Shown piece by piece: positions 26,050 to 37,755 of a stretch of DNA of 56,741 bases (the stretch's first letter is position 1; every line of letters begins with the position of its first letter). Both the position numbers and the translations under genes were made by a program. A model generated the notes under the pieces. That model had not been told where the DNA came from and ran no database searches. It worked only from the letters and a program-made list of their open reading frames with translations. This DNA is from Pilatotrama ljubarskyi (lineage: Eukaryota; Basidiomycota; Agaricomycetes; Polyporales; Polyporaceae): positions 1 to 56,741 of the forward strand of contig MU277751.1 in assembly GCA_022385805.1 (NCBI GenBank), written 5' to 3'.

Positions 26050-26470
26050 GTCGCGTTCTCGACGTGTTTCTCGACGCGCACCAGAGCAGAAACACTCACC
26101 TCAACAAGTAACTGCAGAAACTGAAAAGAACGAACGAGGAAAAGGAGCGTGGGCTGGCGGGGGTACGCGGGCGGCGCCCAAGCTGTTCGACTTATAGACC
26201 CCGCCTGACAGTGACACTGGTCGTATTTGATGCGCTGTTCTTCGCAACGGAGTGACGTCTGCAGAGGCCTCAGCTCATCAAATCCAGGAGATGGTCAGCG
26301 TCCAGATCCAAAGGGCGTGCAATATGCTCTGTGTAAATCACCGAGCGATGATGGACGTCGGAGACCAAGTCGTCCGGGGTGCACCGCGGGGGAGGCGCCC
26401 GTGATCCAGCCAGGCGTTGGGACTTGGCGCTCGACTCACCCCGACTCTCGACCACGACGCGCTCCGCTAC
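26050..26470. promoter_or_regulatory. bidirectional promoter region
   Basis: A 421-bp gap between the divergent membrane-protein gene (-) and SRP72 (+). No coding region. A TATA-like CTTATAG lies near 26190, on the membrane-protein side. Confidence 0.45.
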
Positions 26471-27771
26471 ATGCCTCCGAAAGCGTCGACGACAAGGCCA
26501 ACGGCGAAGGCGGGCTCAAAGCCAGCCAAACCACGCCAGAAAGTCGCGCCCAAACAACCCTTGCCCGTCGCGGACCGGCTGAAGCGACTCTTCACCTCGC
26601 TCTGCGCACAGATCGACGGCGGGCACTTTGCCAACGCCATCAAGACATGCGACAAGAGTGCGTAACCTATTACGATACATATATGCGCAATTGAATCTAT
26701 ATCTTGGGTCAATAGTCCTCCGCCTTGACCCGCACGACTCCGACGCGCTGCAGACGAAGCTATTCCTCCTGCTCCAAACCGACCAGTATGCCGCCGCACT
26801 TGCGTTGATTGGAGGGCAGGGCGGAGAGGCAGACGAGCACGCGTTCGAGAAGGCGTACTCGTTGTACAGACTCCACCGCGAGGAAGAGGCGACGAATGCG
26901 CTCCAGGCCCTGAAGGCGAAGGAGCAAGATGATAGAGGCTTGTTGCATCTAGAAGCACAGTTGGTATGATCCTGTCCTTTGTGGGCGTAGAGATGTGCTC
27001 AAAATCAGCAGGCATATCGCCAAGGCGCATATGAGGCCGCCGTGGACCTGTACAATCAGTTATTGGACACCGCCGTACCTGTGAGTGAATCTGTTCGCGG
27101 ATGATTATCTCTATTGCATCTTCATCGTCATCGCTCGGAGCCTCGTGTAAGGCACCTGCAAACGCCTTGCTACATGCACACAAACGGGACGATTGACTGG
27201 CTGTCGCGGGGCCGCCCACAGACACGGCGGAGATCATGAGCTCCCGCTGCCACTCGGGCCTTCCCAGCATCCGGACGCTCCTTTGTGTCGACATAACACG
27301 TTGACATCACTTCACATCCAGGACTCGGAAGAACAGTCCGACATCCTCACCAATCTCGAGGCCGCGCAGAAGCACCTCGATTTCATCGACTCCGGCTTCC
27401 TGCACGCCCTGGATGCGCTTCCATCGGCGGTGTCAAGCAATTTGGAGACCGCTCCCCCGCCCCAACAGCAAACGGCGTCGGCGCTTGCGTCCGTAGCGGC
27501 TGCCTCTGTTCCTACCCAGGATAACACCGATGACGCTGCGAAGCCCCCGAAGAAGGTGCGCATGAAGCGTGTCCCGAAGGGTGTAATCCCTGGGGTAACC
27601 CCGCCCCCCGATCCGGAGCGGTGGCTTAAGAAGAGCGAGCGCTCGGTGTTCACGAACAGGCGACGCCGAGGAGGCGGTGGCGCGACACAGGGTGTTGTGG
27701 AGACGCCGGGGTCTGTTGCAGGACAAGGTGCAAAGAGTGCTGGTGGCGCGAAGAGCAAGAGGAAGAAGTAG
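26471..27771 (+). CDS. SRP72: signal recognition particle subunit SRP72, short form
   Basis: SRP72 binds SRP RNA with SRP68 and supports co-translational targeting to the ER. Exons 26471-26657, 26716-26963, 27012-27080 and 27322-27771 give 317 aa. The N-terminus has a basic Ala/Lys-rich lead and TPR-like repeats (AIKTCDKILRLDPHDSDALQ, EKAYSLYRLHREEEATNALQ, AYRQGAYEAAVDLYNQLLD). The C-terminus has the SRP72 RNA-binding signature PERWLKKSERS, flanked by lysine-rich stretches, and ends KSKRKK. Typical SRP72 proteins are 600-700 aa, so most of the TPR array between YNQLLDTAVP and DSEEQSDILTNL is absent. The junction coincides with intron 3, which at 241 nt is four times longer than its neighbours. 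Either the gene is internally reduced or exons are hidden there. Confidence 0.88.
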
Positions 27772-28653
27772 AATAGGCAAGTCTCTACCCTGGACCTGGG
27801 CCATCGCTATACTCCGTTGCGCATGGTTAACGTGCTTTACGCTACAGGTCATCTAGAGTCGCCTTGTGTGCTCATCGTGCTCGGCCTGTCATTGTATACG
27901 AATGAACTTCTGATGAGGAAACGTCCGGGCGGCATCCAGCGAACGATTCTCCGTGCGTCTTCTAGTTCCAGATAAGCCATTGGTATCACCGTTGCATTAT
28001 ACATTGTCAGCTAGGACAAAGCTAGAGACACTGTCTCCATCTTGCCGGGACGCTTCGAATGTCGAGGATGCATCTCTTGGCGGCTCGAAGAACGATCACG
28101 TGGCGTAAGTACCCGTCTACTCGTGTTGCCGGCGAGGTTATGAAGCGCGCATTAACTCTTCACTATTCGCAAGACGGCCTGAGAGTGCGTTCTCGCCGTT
28201 CGGACATGCTGCCGGGGGGAGTTCAAGCCGTCATGTGTAAGTACTGATTCTTCGGCTCTCTTCCAGGTGATCCTGTTGGGAGCGTCTAGGAAAGACACCA
28301 TTCGACCAACACTGGTGACATTGATGTCGTTTGACGGACGTGTAGACTAGCGGAGATGCCTGCTGAAGGACATGCAGGAACCATCGTCATCTCCGCCGCC
28401 GTGGCGAATCGGAAGACGGAGTAGGTGGACCGATCGTGCGCTCTTACACGTTCACGATCACAGAGCTGTTCATCTTCCTCGACCCTCGCAGTCCGAGCAT
28501 GTCTGCCACGCTCCATGCCACTCCTCGGCCATACAGAGTGCCGCTTAAAACCCATTCGCCGAGCGACTTAGGTCCCCAGCATTGCGGTCTCTTCCCCTCT
28601 GCAGTTCGACCACCCTTCGCTTTCGCTTCATCCGCCCCCGACAACTAGCAGAG
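27772..28653. other. intergenic region
   Basis: Nothing recognised beyond the SRP72 3' flank and the presumed promoter of the phosphatase-like gene. Confidence 0.4.
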
Positions 28654-30474
28654 ATGTCTCACCCTGAAGTTCACGGCGTCGTTATCCTCGCCCGCAACGG
28701 AGACCGCACCGAATGTTACCAAGACCCCATCACGCAGAAGGCGGACTACACCCAGAGCACGCCGCTCGGTGAGGTTAGTCGTCCTTGCCCCTACAACATC
28801 ATGCCTCCCGGCGCAGAGTAAGCACTGACTTTCTACCCTCCGTCCTGTAGGCCCAGGCGCATCAACTCGGCACATATCTGCGCAACCTGTACCTGAACCC
28901 CAGCTCGTCGTCGCACGTCCGCGGCATCCACAGCGATCTCGTCGACCTCAAGGAGGTCCACGTGCGCGTGAAGGTCGGCGGCGAGGGCGCGTCGGTGTTC
29001 GACTCCGCCACGGCTCTGCTCCAGGGCCTCTTCCCGCCTAACCCGGCCAACAAGATCACGCTCGCGAATGAGACCACCATCATGGCGCCTCTCAATGGGT
29101 ACCAGTATATCCCCGTTGAAACCGTCGAGCCGAGCAACGACCGCTCCCTCGAGTCGTGGACTGACTGCCCCGTAAGCGTTCGCCACATGGTCCCCGCGCA
29201 TGAGCCGTACTGAGTACTTGTGGTAGGCGTTCGAGAAGCATATTCGCGATGTGCAGAACTCCGCCGAGTTCAAGGAGACTTCCAAGAATGCGCAGCCCTT
29301 CTTCAATGCTCTCAGGGACTTCGTTTTCGGCCGGGAGATTTCCATGGAGAACATGGTAGGCCACTTCCACCAATTGACACCGACCGTCATTGACTGATCT
29401 CGCCATGTATCTTCAGTACAACGTGAGTGGCAAGGATGCATGCGATGAATCTAACGATCCCTGACACCCAGCCAGGTCTGGGACTACGTCAACGCGGAGT
29501 TGGTCCACAACAAGACGTATGCGCACCGCCTGCCTCCCACTTTCATAGAGCAGGCACGCGGCTATGCGAACATGCGCGAGGATGCCATCTACTCTGATAA
29601 GGCCATGGGCGGAATCGGCAACAGTTCGTCGACTTCTCATCTTTACTGGTTACCTCCGTTTGACATCGGGCGCGTACAGTCGCTAGCCGCACCGCGCTCA
29701 GCTCGATCCTGAAGGCGCTCCAGCGCATCGCGTTCAACGGCGACCCGCTCCAGCTGATGGTCATCGAGACGACGTACCAGCCGTTCATCTCGTTCTTCCA
29801 CCAGGCCGGAGTGGTCGACTCTCACCCGGAACTCAAGGGTATCCGTGAGTAGACACCGCCTATCTCTTGCTTGTTCGGCGCAGCCATGTTCATCATGCTG
29901 CCCAGCCGACTTCGGATCTGCCCTCGCAATCGAGCTCCGCCGTGCTCCTCCTCCGGACGTGAGGGACTTCCTGCGCTTTAAGTTCAGGAACGGAACCCAC
30001 GAGGACTTCAGGACGATCCACGTCTTCAAGCACCACGAGGACATTCCGCTCACCGAGTTCATCTACCGCCTTGAGGTATGCAACTCGCCGAGTTTCCTAC
30101 GCCATCTCACGTTGACGCGCCCTTTCTTGTAGAACTCCGTCATCGACAGCAACCGCGAGTGGGCGCAGGCGTGCAGCACGAGCTCTGCCTCGAACTGGCT
30201 CAGCCTGCCCCAGAAGGCGACGACGGGCAGCAAGTTCGCCGACGCTTCTCTCGGCGTCTTCCTTGCGCTCTTCATGATGATGATCATGTTCTTCGCCGGC
30301 AAGGCTATTCGCCGCCGCCGGTCCGTTCGCCTGCGCGGTCCCGAGGTATGCAAGACACTGAGATTCCGAGTTGACATCGGCTGATGATGATCGCACTGCT
30401 AGGACCGCCTCTCTGCTCCTCCCTCCGAGGTCGTCGTCCAGCTCCGCGACGAGAAGAGCCGTCTGCCCCTCTAA
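28654..30474 (+). CDS. histidine-phosphatase (acid phosphatase clade 2)-like membrane protein, probably catalytically inactive
   Basis: Nine exons (28654-28773, 28851-29171, 29227-29355, micro-exon 29417-29422, 29476-29623, 29680-29844, 29906-30075, 30133-30345, 30403-30474) give 447 aa with frame kept. The fold follows histidine acid phosphatases: GVVILARNGDR at the N-terminus, TPLGEAQAHQLGTYLR, and a late strand followed by FISFFHQAGV. In active members the first motif is RHGxR and the later one is HD. Here they read R14-N15-G16-D17-R18 and I270-E271, so both catalytic histidines are missing. A transmembrane helix (about 393-409, LGVFLALFMMMIMFFAG) is followed by RRRR and a short tail. No N-terminal signal peptide is visible, which is odd for this class. 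A pseudoenzyme or scaffold role is inference. Confidence 0.82.
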
Positions 30475-30812
30475 ATGTCTAAGCTTTCGAGTGGGGTGTT
30501 CGGACCCCAGGTTGTGAATGACTAGGACGCTGCGGGTCTGAGTGGGCGGACTCTCCTATCTGACATTTTCTTGTTGGCCCACACATACATGATCACATTG
30601 ACGCATCTCACGACTCTTTGTTTCAAGCCACTCATGTCTGCGCGTATATATTTCCTTGCGGTGCGCATCGTCGACTTGCGTGAAGTTTCACATCCGCCGC
30701 TCGAGAAGACCAGGTGTCATTTATGGATTGATCGGGCAATGGGTACAGAGAAGTCATTAGCAGAAGACAGTCCACATCTGGCAGAAAGTTCAAAGGGACA
30801 TCGACAGCAGTA
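30475..30812. other. convergent 3' flanks
   Basis: A 338-bp gap between the tail-to-tail phosphatase-like (+) and ceramidase (-) genes; nothing else recognised. Confidence 0.5.
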
Positions 30813-33800
30813 CTATGAGATCGTGAAGTTCGACGAATGGCCCACGAACGGCGAGATGTTGCCAATCAGAGGCTTGCTGTCTCCGAAGTAGGCCAAGCGG
30901 TACGTTCCGGCTACCGTCCAAAGCAGTTCAGCGTGATGTCTTCACTGGGACGAGAAGCTAGACTTACAGGGCGTGCCATCCTCAATAACCCTGAAAGCAC
31001 TGGGTCAGAATAGCAGTCGCTAGAGTTAATCAGGAGTGCGGCTTACCAAGTGATGTTCACCGTGCTGGTGCCGAGAATCTATGTCACAGCGCTGGTCAGC
31101 ACGGATTCCGGGGCGGCGCGAGTGCATACTCACCGTGCTGGTCCTCGTCCACTGGTACGTCGTCGACGGATGCGAGTCAGAGCGGACAGCTTTCCACTCT
31201 CCGTTCACGAGCTGGTCCACACTGAGGAACGTCTGCTCCAGGCGCAGGTTGTTCTATTCAGGGATCGTCAGTGAACTGTGTGCCCGGGCTGATGGGGAAG
31301 ACCTACCCTGGGGTTGGCACTGACGGCATATATAAGTGAGAATGTGAAGTGAGATCTGCGAGATTGCAACCTACCCGACGAAGGTAGCAATGACAGCTTC
31401 TCCTGCTGCATACGGCGACGAGGTCCTCACGTCCGTCAGCACATCACCGAAGTCATGGCCGAGACCCGCAGCGTCGAACACCACCGGAGTCTAGGTCGTC
31501 TTGAAAACCAATTGTAGAGGATGTATAGGGGGGATGCGCACCTGCAAAGATATGGCCTTTGATGTCTGCTCCGGAGGCGCAGGGTCAGACTCCGGTTGTC
31601 CCGTGGCAGTTGGGGAGAGGAAGGAGACGAGGCTGCTGTACTTGTCCTGCAGGACGGGTCAGACTACGCGCATGAATTCAGAGATAGGCGCAGGACGTAC
31701 GATATACGAGTCCAAAGTCCCTATGATCCGCAAGCGGGCAGTCGAATAGCGGTCAGCCTCCGGAGGACTCGCCCGAGAGAAAGCATGAAACGTACACTGT
31801 CCAAAGATTGTCGACGCCCCCTCGTAGCGCTGCACAGAATACTCCTCGCGGGTCGCCACATAGTGAGCATACGTGTTTGCAGGGCCCGCGATGACGACGT
31901 ATGCCTCGTCGCCCAGTACGCCCTCCGAAATCAGCTTCGCTCTCACGGCCTCCCTAGTAGGCTCATCAGTGGACAATCCTCGATACTTCCGGCATCAGGG
32001 CGAACCTGAGACGACGTCCAGACATGGTCGTGAGTTCGCCGGGCATGACGAGGATGACGAACTGCCCGATGCGAAGCATCTGAATGTCGACCGTGCTCGG
32101 AGACCACTCATAGGGGAAGTGTGCGAAGCCCTGTTATCCGTCATCCGCAAGTCAGAACGGCGTACTTGGTTACTGAGATAAGAGATGAGGGTGCGAGCGT
32201 ACCGTGTTCAGCAAGATCGGCTTTGGGAACTGGCAGTCGATCTGCTCCTTGGTGGGCAAGGGCGTAACAGCGCCTGCATGATTCGTCAGGGGATGGGGCA
32301 CATGCTCTTGTAGAGACGTTCGCACCCTTCACAATCTCCCAGAACGGATTCCTGTGTAACGCTGTGAGACGTTGGGCTGGTCGTATAGGCCCGAGCCATA
32401 CTCACTGTGGGTTAGACGAGTTGTCGCCCTGGATGAAGTCGAACGCCCCAGGTCCGTCGCTGGAAAGGCATTAGACATGTACGTGTGGCATATCATAGAA
32501 GACTCACGTAGTACCGCCCGCGAAAGAGAAACCCATCGCAGGCGGACACGTCTGCACCGTGGTCCCATTCGGAAGGGTGAACTGACGGAACGACCTTCAC
32601 CGCGTGTCACCTCCGTCAGCACCCCTGCTTAGCGTAGAGCAACCCTCGGCAACCTACATGTTCATATACGTGTGCACCCACTTGACAGGGCCCGTGACCT
32701 CCGTGAGCGGCTGGCTCATGAGCGTCTTGGCGCCGTCAACCTGGTGCTGCGCGATGATCCTGTTCGACTCAAAGTCGGAGATGCGGAACCCAGGACCGCT
32801 GAGGACCCACACCAGCAAACGTGCCGTAAGCGCAGGCGATTATGTGCAGTGCGCAGAGACATACCGGCCGTGGCAGTCTTCAGTCCTGTTGCCGCAGGTG
32901 GAGTGGTCGAAATCACAGGGCTGGCCGTCCCACGGCTGGCCCGGGCTCTCGCAGAATGCGCCCAACCTGGCATTGTATCAGAGATATGAGCGGAGGTTGG
33001 ATACGGTATGGGGCAGTACTAACGTGTTCGGGCTGGTGTCGCCGACGTTCGCTGTTGACGCAGCCGTCAGAAGCATGCATATGCACGTGAAGAACTGGTC
33101 CCCTACATTGCGCAAATCCGGCCACGAAAGTGGCTTTGCCGGGCATAGCGTCCGGCTCGACGGAAGCTGCGATAGTCGTCAGCCTGTGAGCTGCTGCGTG
33201 CACCAGTGAGCGGACCTTCATAAAGGTATGCAGCCATGCCTTTGTTGTCGCTGCTCACGAGGGTATTATTCTGCAAATTTATGTTCAGCTCCATGAGACT
33301 GACCGGCTACGGAGGGTGCTCTCACCTCGTAGATACTGGTGCCGTGCACTGCGTAGAAACTCAAGAAGCCTCTCGCACTCCCGCTGGCATCGTCAAACCG
33401 GAGCAGTGTAAAGTCCTTGTCTTGGTCGAACTCATACCGCGCGCGCTCATCCGCAGGGTTCGCCAGGTACGCGCTCGGTGAGCGATTCCTATTACCATCT
33501 AGAACAGTGGTATTCCCCACGCTGAGCTTTCCAGGCGCGAGGCTCTCGTGGGCGCGCTGCACGGCGAGGATCGTCCCGTTGACGATGGCGTCCGCAGCCT
33601 CCTTGACGTATCCCAGCGCGGTGATCTGTGGGAGAAGGTCCTCTAGGTATCCGCCGACGCCACTGTGCTGGTGGGTCGAACTCAGGGCGATGTTCTCGTT
33701 GGTATACAACCCCGGGAACTGCGAGGAGAGCGCAGAGACGATCGACCGTCGGACGCCCGTGTCGCCCATGGCGATGTCTAGAGGTCATTTTATATGAGCC

Positions 33801-34772
33801 GATGATTGTACTATGTATTAGTAGCGAACTCGGAGCTTACCAGCGTTGATGAAGACGACGCGGTTGGACGGGTTGGAGGCGTCGGCGACGATGAAAGCAC
33901 GGCTGCGCTGCCTCATGTGCAAGCCCGTGTCGACCTGCGAGAGACTCGCATATCCCTAGACCGTTTAGGTTAGACATGTCGTAGCTCATCGTGCTCCTTG
34001 CCACTCTCAGCGGTCAGGAAGTCATGATAGTCGCTGGGTGCTGCGGACGAGGATACCAAATTTGGGCCCCGCCTCGCCAAAATAGGCAGGTCCCCGCCTG
34101 GCGCTAATCGCGTGGTCGAGGCCAGTTCACGAGGGGCAATGACCCATGCTCTGGCCTGGAATAGGCAGGGGAAATGGGGTGAATTGTTCTCCTGGTTCTG
34201 GTCCGGAGCCAGTCTAGGAATCCGGACAATAGAACACAAAGCGCCGCATTCATCGCGTTTCTTATCGATAAGTAGGTTTACTTATCCAGATTCCGGACCC
34301 GAACCAGGCTGGTAACCAGGTTGTCGACAGGAGTCCAGTTCAGTTCAAATTCCTGGCCTGTTCAGGAGGGAAGCACGGGCCAATGCCCCTCGTGGTTGGT
34401 CTCGACTCCGCGCTGTGTCTCACTGATAACCGCCGAGTTCGCTCTTGCTACTCACCATCATGTTCGTCTCCACTACCGGTCTGTGGCATGGTTCTTGCTC
34501 AGCACCTCTTCTCAGACAAGTCCGCTCGCTGGCTGGACTTACCCGGTGATGTCTCCGGTGCCTGTTCATCGCGCGTTCTGCATCAGTCGCCGCCGAACAG
34601 TAGACGAACTTGTCTAGTACCACTCACCCAAACCTAGGAGGTACTGCGCCGAAACTGCCTGGATTCCCACTGTGCGACTAGAGGCGTCATTGGAGAAGAC
34701 GCTCGTCGAGGCCAAGAAGGCAGTCAAGCAGAGCAGGCCGTGGTGGACGAGCTGCATAGCGGACCTCATCAT
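30813..34772 (-). CDS. neutral ceramidase, secreted/ER-targeted
   Basis: Hydrolyses ceramide to sphingosine and fatty acid. The N-terminus MMRSAMQLVHHGLLCLTAFL is a signal peptide. Family blocks appear in order: LGLGTGDITGPVVETNMM, GYASLSQVDTGLHMRQRSRA, STHQHSGVGGYLEDLLPQ (zinc-binding His), NRSPSAYLANPADERARY, FLSFYAVHGTSIYENNTLVS, NVGDTSPNTLGAFC (Ser of GDTSPN is the nucleophile in characterised homologues), MPGELTTMSGRRLR, and a C-terminal immunoglobulin-like domain ending NISPFVGHSSNFTIS. About 23 introns were placed by this homology; nearly all are about 50-70 nt, and the product is estimated at about 740 aa, normal for the family. The exception is the intron at 33956-34455, 500 nt long, which contains an inverted repeat. 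Start alternatives lie in frame at 34769 and 34757. Confidence 0.94.
34100..34440. mobile_element. degenerate inverted-repeat element inside a ceramidase intron
   Basis: Within the 500-nt intron, CACGAGGGGCAATGACCCAT (from about 34129) pairs with an inverted copy ending near 34395 that differs at a few positions. Weaker similarity extends outward on both arms (GGTCGAGGCCAGTT against the inverse of the right flank). The size excess over a normal intron and the hairpin layout suggest a decayed MITE. Exact ends and a target duplication were not resolved. Confidence 0.5.
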
Positions 34773-36209
34773 GCTCCAGATGTCGGGTACGAGACTGGCG
34801 GGGTCGGCGAGGTACATCCTCGAGTGGCGGGCGAGGAAGGGGTATATGTGTGGTCGTGGCTCGAGAGACGCCTATCGCCGTATCGGAGATGCGCTACGCG
34901 CGACGTCCGACCACGCGGTTGTTATACAACGTCCCAAGTGAGAAGCGACATCGTCCATCACGGGTACCTCTTTCGTGCACTTCAGCTCCGCGGCCGGCCT
35001 GCGAACAGAAGTGCGAAGGCGAAATCGACGCAGGATTGACGGTGTACGCCATGTGATCCCATCATCCGGTACGCTTGCGTCGACGCTGAGATGGGGAACA
35101 GCAACCGGGATCAACGCACGGCAGGTCGTATTCATGCTACGGATCTGCTCGGTGGAGTCTCTTGTGCAATTAGGTAGGTTGACCTCGGTCTCGTACGCGT
35201 TCTGAAGAGCCATCCTCGTGCACCGTTGCGCAGATCCCTTCCATGTTATTCGAGCACGCGCGGACATGAGTCAAAGACTGGAGCTTACTGTTATGTCTTC
35301 AGTCCTCGAGCCAGGTCTATATATACGCCCAGCTTCTGCGACGGAGGTCAGCGTCCAGAACGTCATATCTCTCACGTCTGCATATGGTCCTCGAAGCACT
35401 CCCTGGGATGCAAGCACTCGGCACAGCCTTCTGTCTGACATCATGCACAGCGTAAGGTTGTTTGACCGCTCTCGGAATAGGCCGTGGGCGAATCGTATGC
35501 ATGGCTTGCACGGATAACCGCGTCAAGACCGCACCAACCCTGGGCGAGGGCGAGAGGACGCCCCGACTCCCTCTGCCGCTTGGCCGATGAATCTGACAGA
35601 AGGCGCAAAGGCAATTCAGTCGACGACGGCGGACTTGAAATGCTACCGACATCTGTGTGCTTGTCAGCCGCCTTACTCACACTAGGAAAGTGCGTCCCTC
35701 TGCAGCCGCAGCAGACTATCACAGGCGTCCTGCATTGCGCCTCCTGCTCGGTACCGGCCAAAATGCACCCCGGGCTCTTCTGCCGTGCAGGACTCCTTCG
35801 CGAAGCGAGCCTTCCAGTAGTCGTTCGGCGATGTCGGTCGGGGAGCTCCCCCGCGTCACCGCGTGCGCTACGCTTCGAATATGTACACTGACATGTATAC
35901 AGCGGCCTCGCCGACGAAGGCGAGCTATACATGGACTGGCATATCGTCATGGGTCTTGTGCCGTCGTGCCGACGATGTCCCATAACCTTGGCAGCTTGAT
36001 GTCGAGACCGTTGTAGGCTAAGTTGGGAATCCTTCCCCGCTATGGCTCATTTCTAGCCCAAGTTGGTTTCCACTGGGGTTAGTCATGGTCAGGCCACTCG
36101 TGTTCGAGTGACGTTGGTCAGGCCGGCCAATTCATGGTACATTCACTCATTCACTCGCCAGCCAGTTGAACTTGTCCGTGAGTATCATTGCCCCAGTCAT
36201 CGCCATCCC
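34773..36209. other. intergenic region upstream of the ceramidase gene
   Basis: No gene, RNA or repeat recognised in about 1.4 kb. Open frames of 130-180 codons exist on both strands but show no family similarity and read as chance. Confidence 0.45.
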
Positions 36210-37395
36210 TTAGCTGAGATACTCCATTCCGGGCTCCTCCCTCGCATAGAACTCCCTCGCAAAATCTTCAAGTGTATGTTTTGGCACGTCGGGGTAGAGC
36301 TCGTGCGCGTCCAGGTAGCCCAGGTGTTTCGCGTTCTCCAGGCTGTTCTCCCCGAGGATGTGGATGCTATACATGTACTCGTTCCAATCCACCGTATAGC
36401 GAGCGTAGACGTTGATCTGATCGCGAGCGAGTTCGACCTTGCCCTCTTCAGCCTTTCTCAAGAGATCCTCTCCGGAGAGCTGTGTCCGTCTCAGCTCCTC
36501 TTCCGGCCTCGAGCAGCTCGCGAGGACTCACGTAGATCCTATTAGCCTTCAAGGCCTCCCCATCGCCCGACAACCGCTCCCCGATCTCATGTATCTCCAC
36601 GTCGGTCTTTTCATCCTCCCAAACCATGACCGCCCGGTTGAGCGTACGCGGATCCACGACAACCCGCGCAACGTACGTGCCGATGTGGCGGAGGTCTGTC
36701 ACGAGCGTCTTGTGGGTACCGTCGCCGTGCAGCGCGTACGTCCACTCCTTGACGGCCTCCGGGACCTTGCTTCGCGCTGGGAGCGGGAGGACGAATTGCA
36801 TCCACCAGCCGACGTCGATGAACGTGTACGGCACGCCAAGCTCCTGGATGAACTCCCGGATCGCGAGTTTCTTGCAGTGCCCGTACACCCGACGGAAAAA
36901 GGGTGAGTATCCGCTCTTCTAGTACGATTGTGGGAGAGGTGCGAGCGTACCTCGTCGCGTGTCTCCGACACACCCTTCCGGCCGGGCGTGACGAAGTCGC
37001 AGGGCACGACGCGCTTGACGCCGACCTCTTTCGCGGCGCGCATGATGTCCTTCTGGTCCGAGATCGCTCGGGCGGCGCTGATGAGGATGTCAACACCGGC
37101 GAGTGCCTCCTTGAGTTTGGGCACGCCGTCGGTGAGGTCTCCCAAGCGGATCTCGACACCAGAGGCGCTGAGCTCCCTTGCAGCGGGCTTTGAGGCGGAC
37201 TGAGGTCGGATGAGTGCTGCGATACGCTGCGCACACGTTCGTGCTCGAGTCAGTACTCTGCACCATTCTTATGTGGAAGTACGCGCTGAAATCGCGACGT
37301 ACGAAGTTCCCTGAGTCCAACAGACCCTTGACGATGCTGCGGCCGGTAGAGCCGGTCGCACCTGCTACGAGTACCAGGGGTTTCTCTATTGCCAT
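36210..37395 (-). CDS. NmrA-like / isoflavone-reductase-like NAD(P)-binding protein, array copy A
   Basis: Cytosolic Rossmann-fold protein of the NmrA / atypical short-chain dehydrogenase group. It is either an NAD(P)H-dependent reductase or a redox-sensing regulator; the substrate is unknown. Exons 37395-37303, 37226-36951, 36870-36532 and 36479-36210 give 325 aa. The dinucleotide-binding motif GATGSTGRSIV is at residues 12-22. Further conserved blocks are GVEIRLGDLTDG, RVVPCDFVTPGRKG, PYTFIDVGWWMQF and a C-terminal HILGENSLENAKHLGYLDA. All array members share three introns at the same places. Copy A is the last in the direction of transcription and appears intact. A variant everted site (CCG-N5-CGG, 37507-37517) lies 112 bp upstream. 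Confidence 0.88.
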
Positions 37396-37755
37396 GAGGT
37401 ATACAAGTCGAGTCTGTCGATGGTCCCGCCCGTCAGGCTGGCTTATATGTGAATAGGACTGCGTCGAGAGTGCTTGCCCCTGCTGTTCTGACGCGTCATA
37501 CAAGGGCCGGAGACCGGTGAGCTGCAAGACCATTAGGTGCTATCGACTATCGCCGACGGAGGAAAGTCACGGTGGTTAAAGCAGGCCGGCGTTGCCAGAC
37601 GAAGTCTACCCAGAGAAGGGCGCAGGACAAACCGCTTGCATACCATGTGTATCGGTAGTAAGTACTAAGTATGAATGAGCTTAAGCGGTCATACGGGCTT
37701 AGGAATGTTGAGGGCGATGAGTAGATGGGCAGGAGGTCGCATCCAGGCTCCTCCA
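37396..37755. promoter_or_regulatory. promoter region of array copy A
   Basis: Contains a TATA-like GGCTTATATG (about 37439-37448, minus-strand CATATAAGCC) 45-55 bp before the start, and a CCG-GAGAC-CGG site at 37507-37517. The spacing differs from the module in copies C, E and F. Confidence 0.45.

Noticed and set aside
26467..27294. 275-codon open frame on the minus strand across SRP72
   Set aside because: It is antisense to SRP72 exons and introns, shows no family similarity, and is explained by GC-rich codon bias on the other strand.
34330..34355. tRNA B-box-like GTTCAAATTCC
   Set aside because: No matching A-box or cloverleaf could be drawn; it lies in the decayed intron element.
35441..35983. 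180-codon minus-strand frame in the ceramidase upstream region
   Set aside because: No recognisable motif, odd composition and no splice-linked partner exons; treated as chance.
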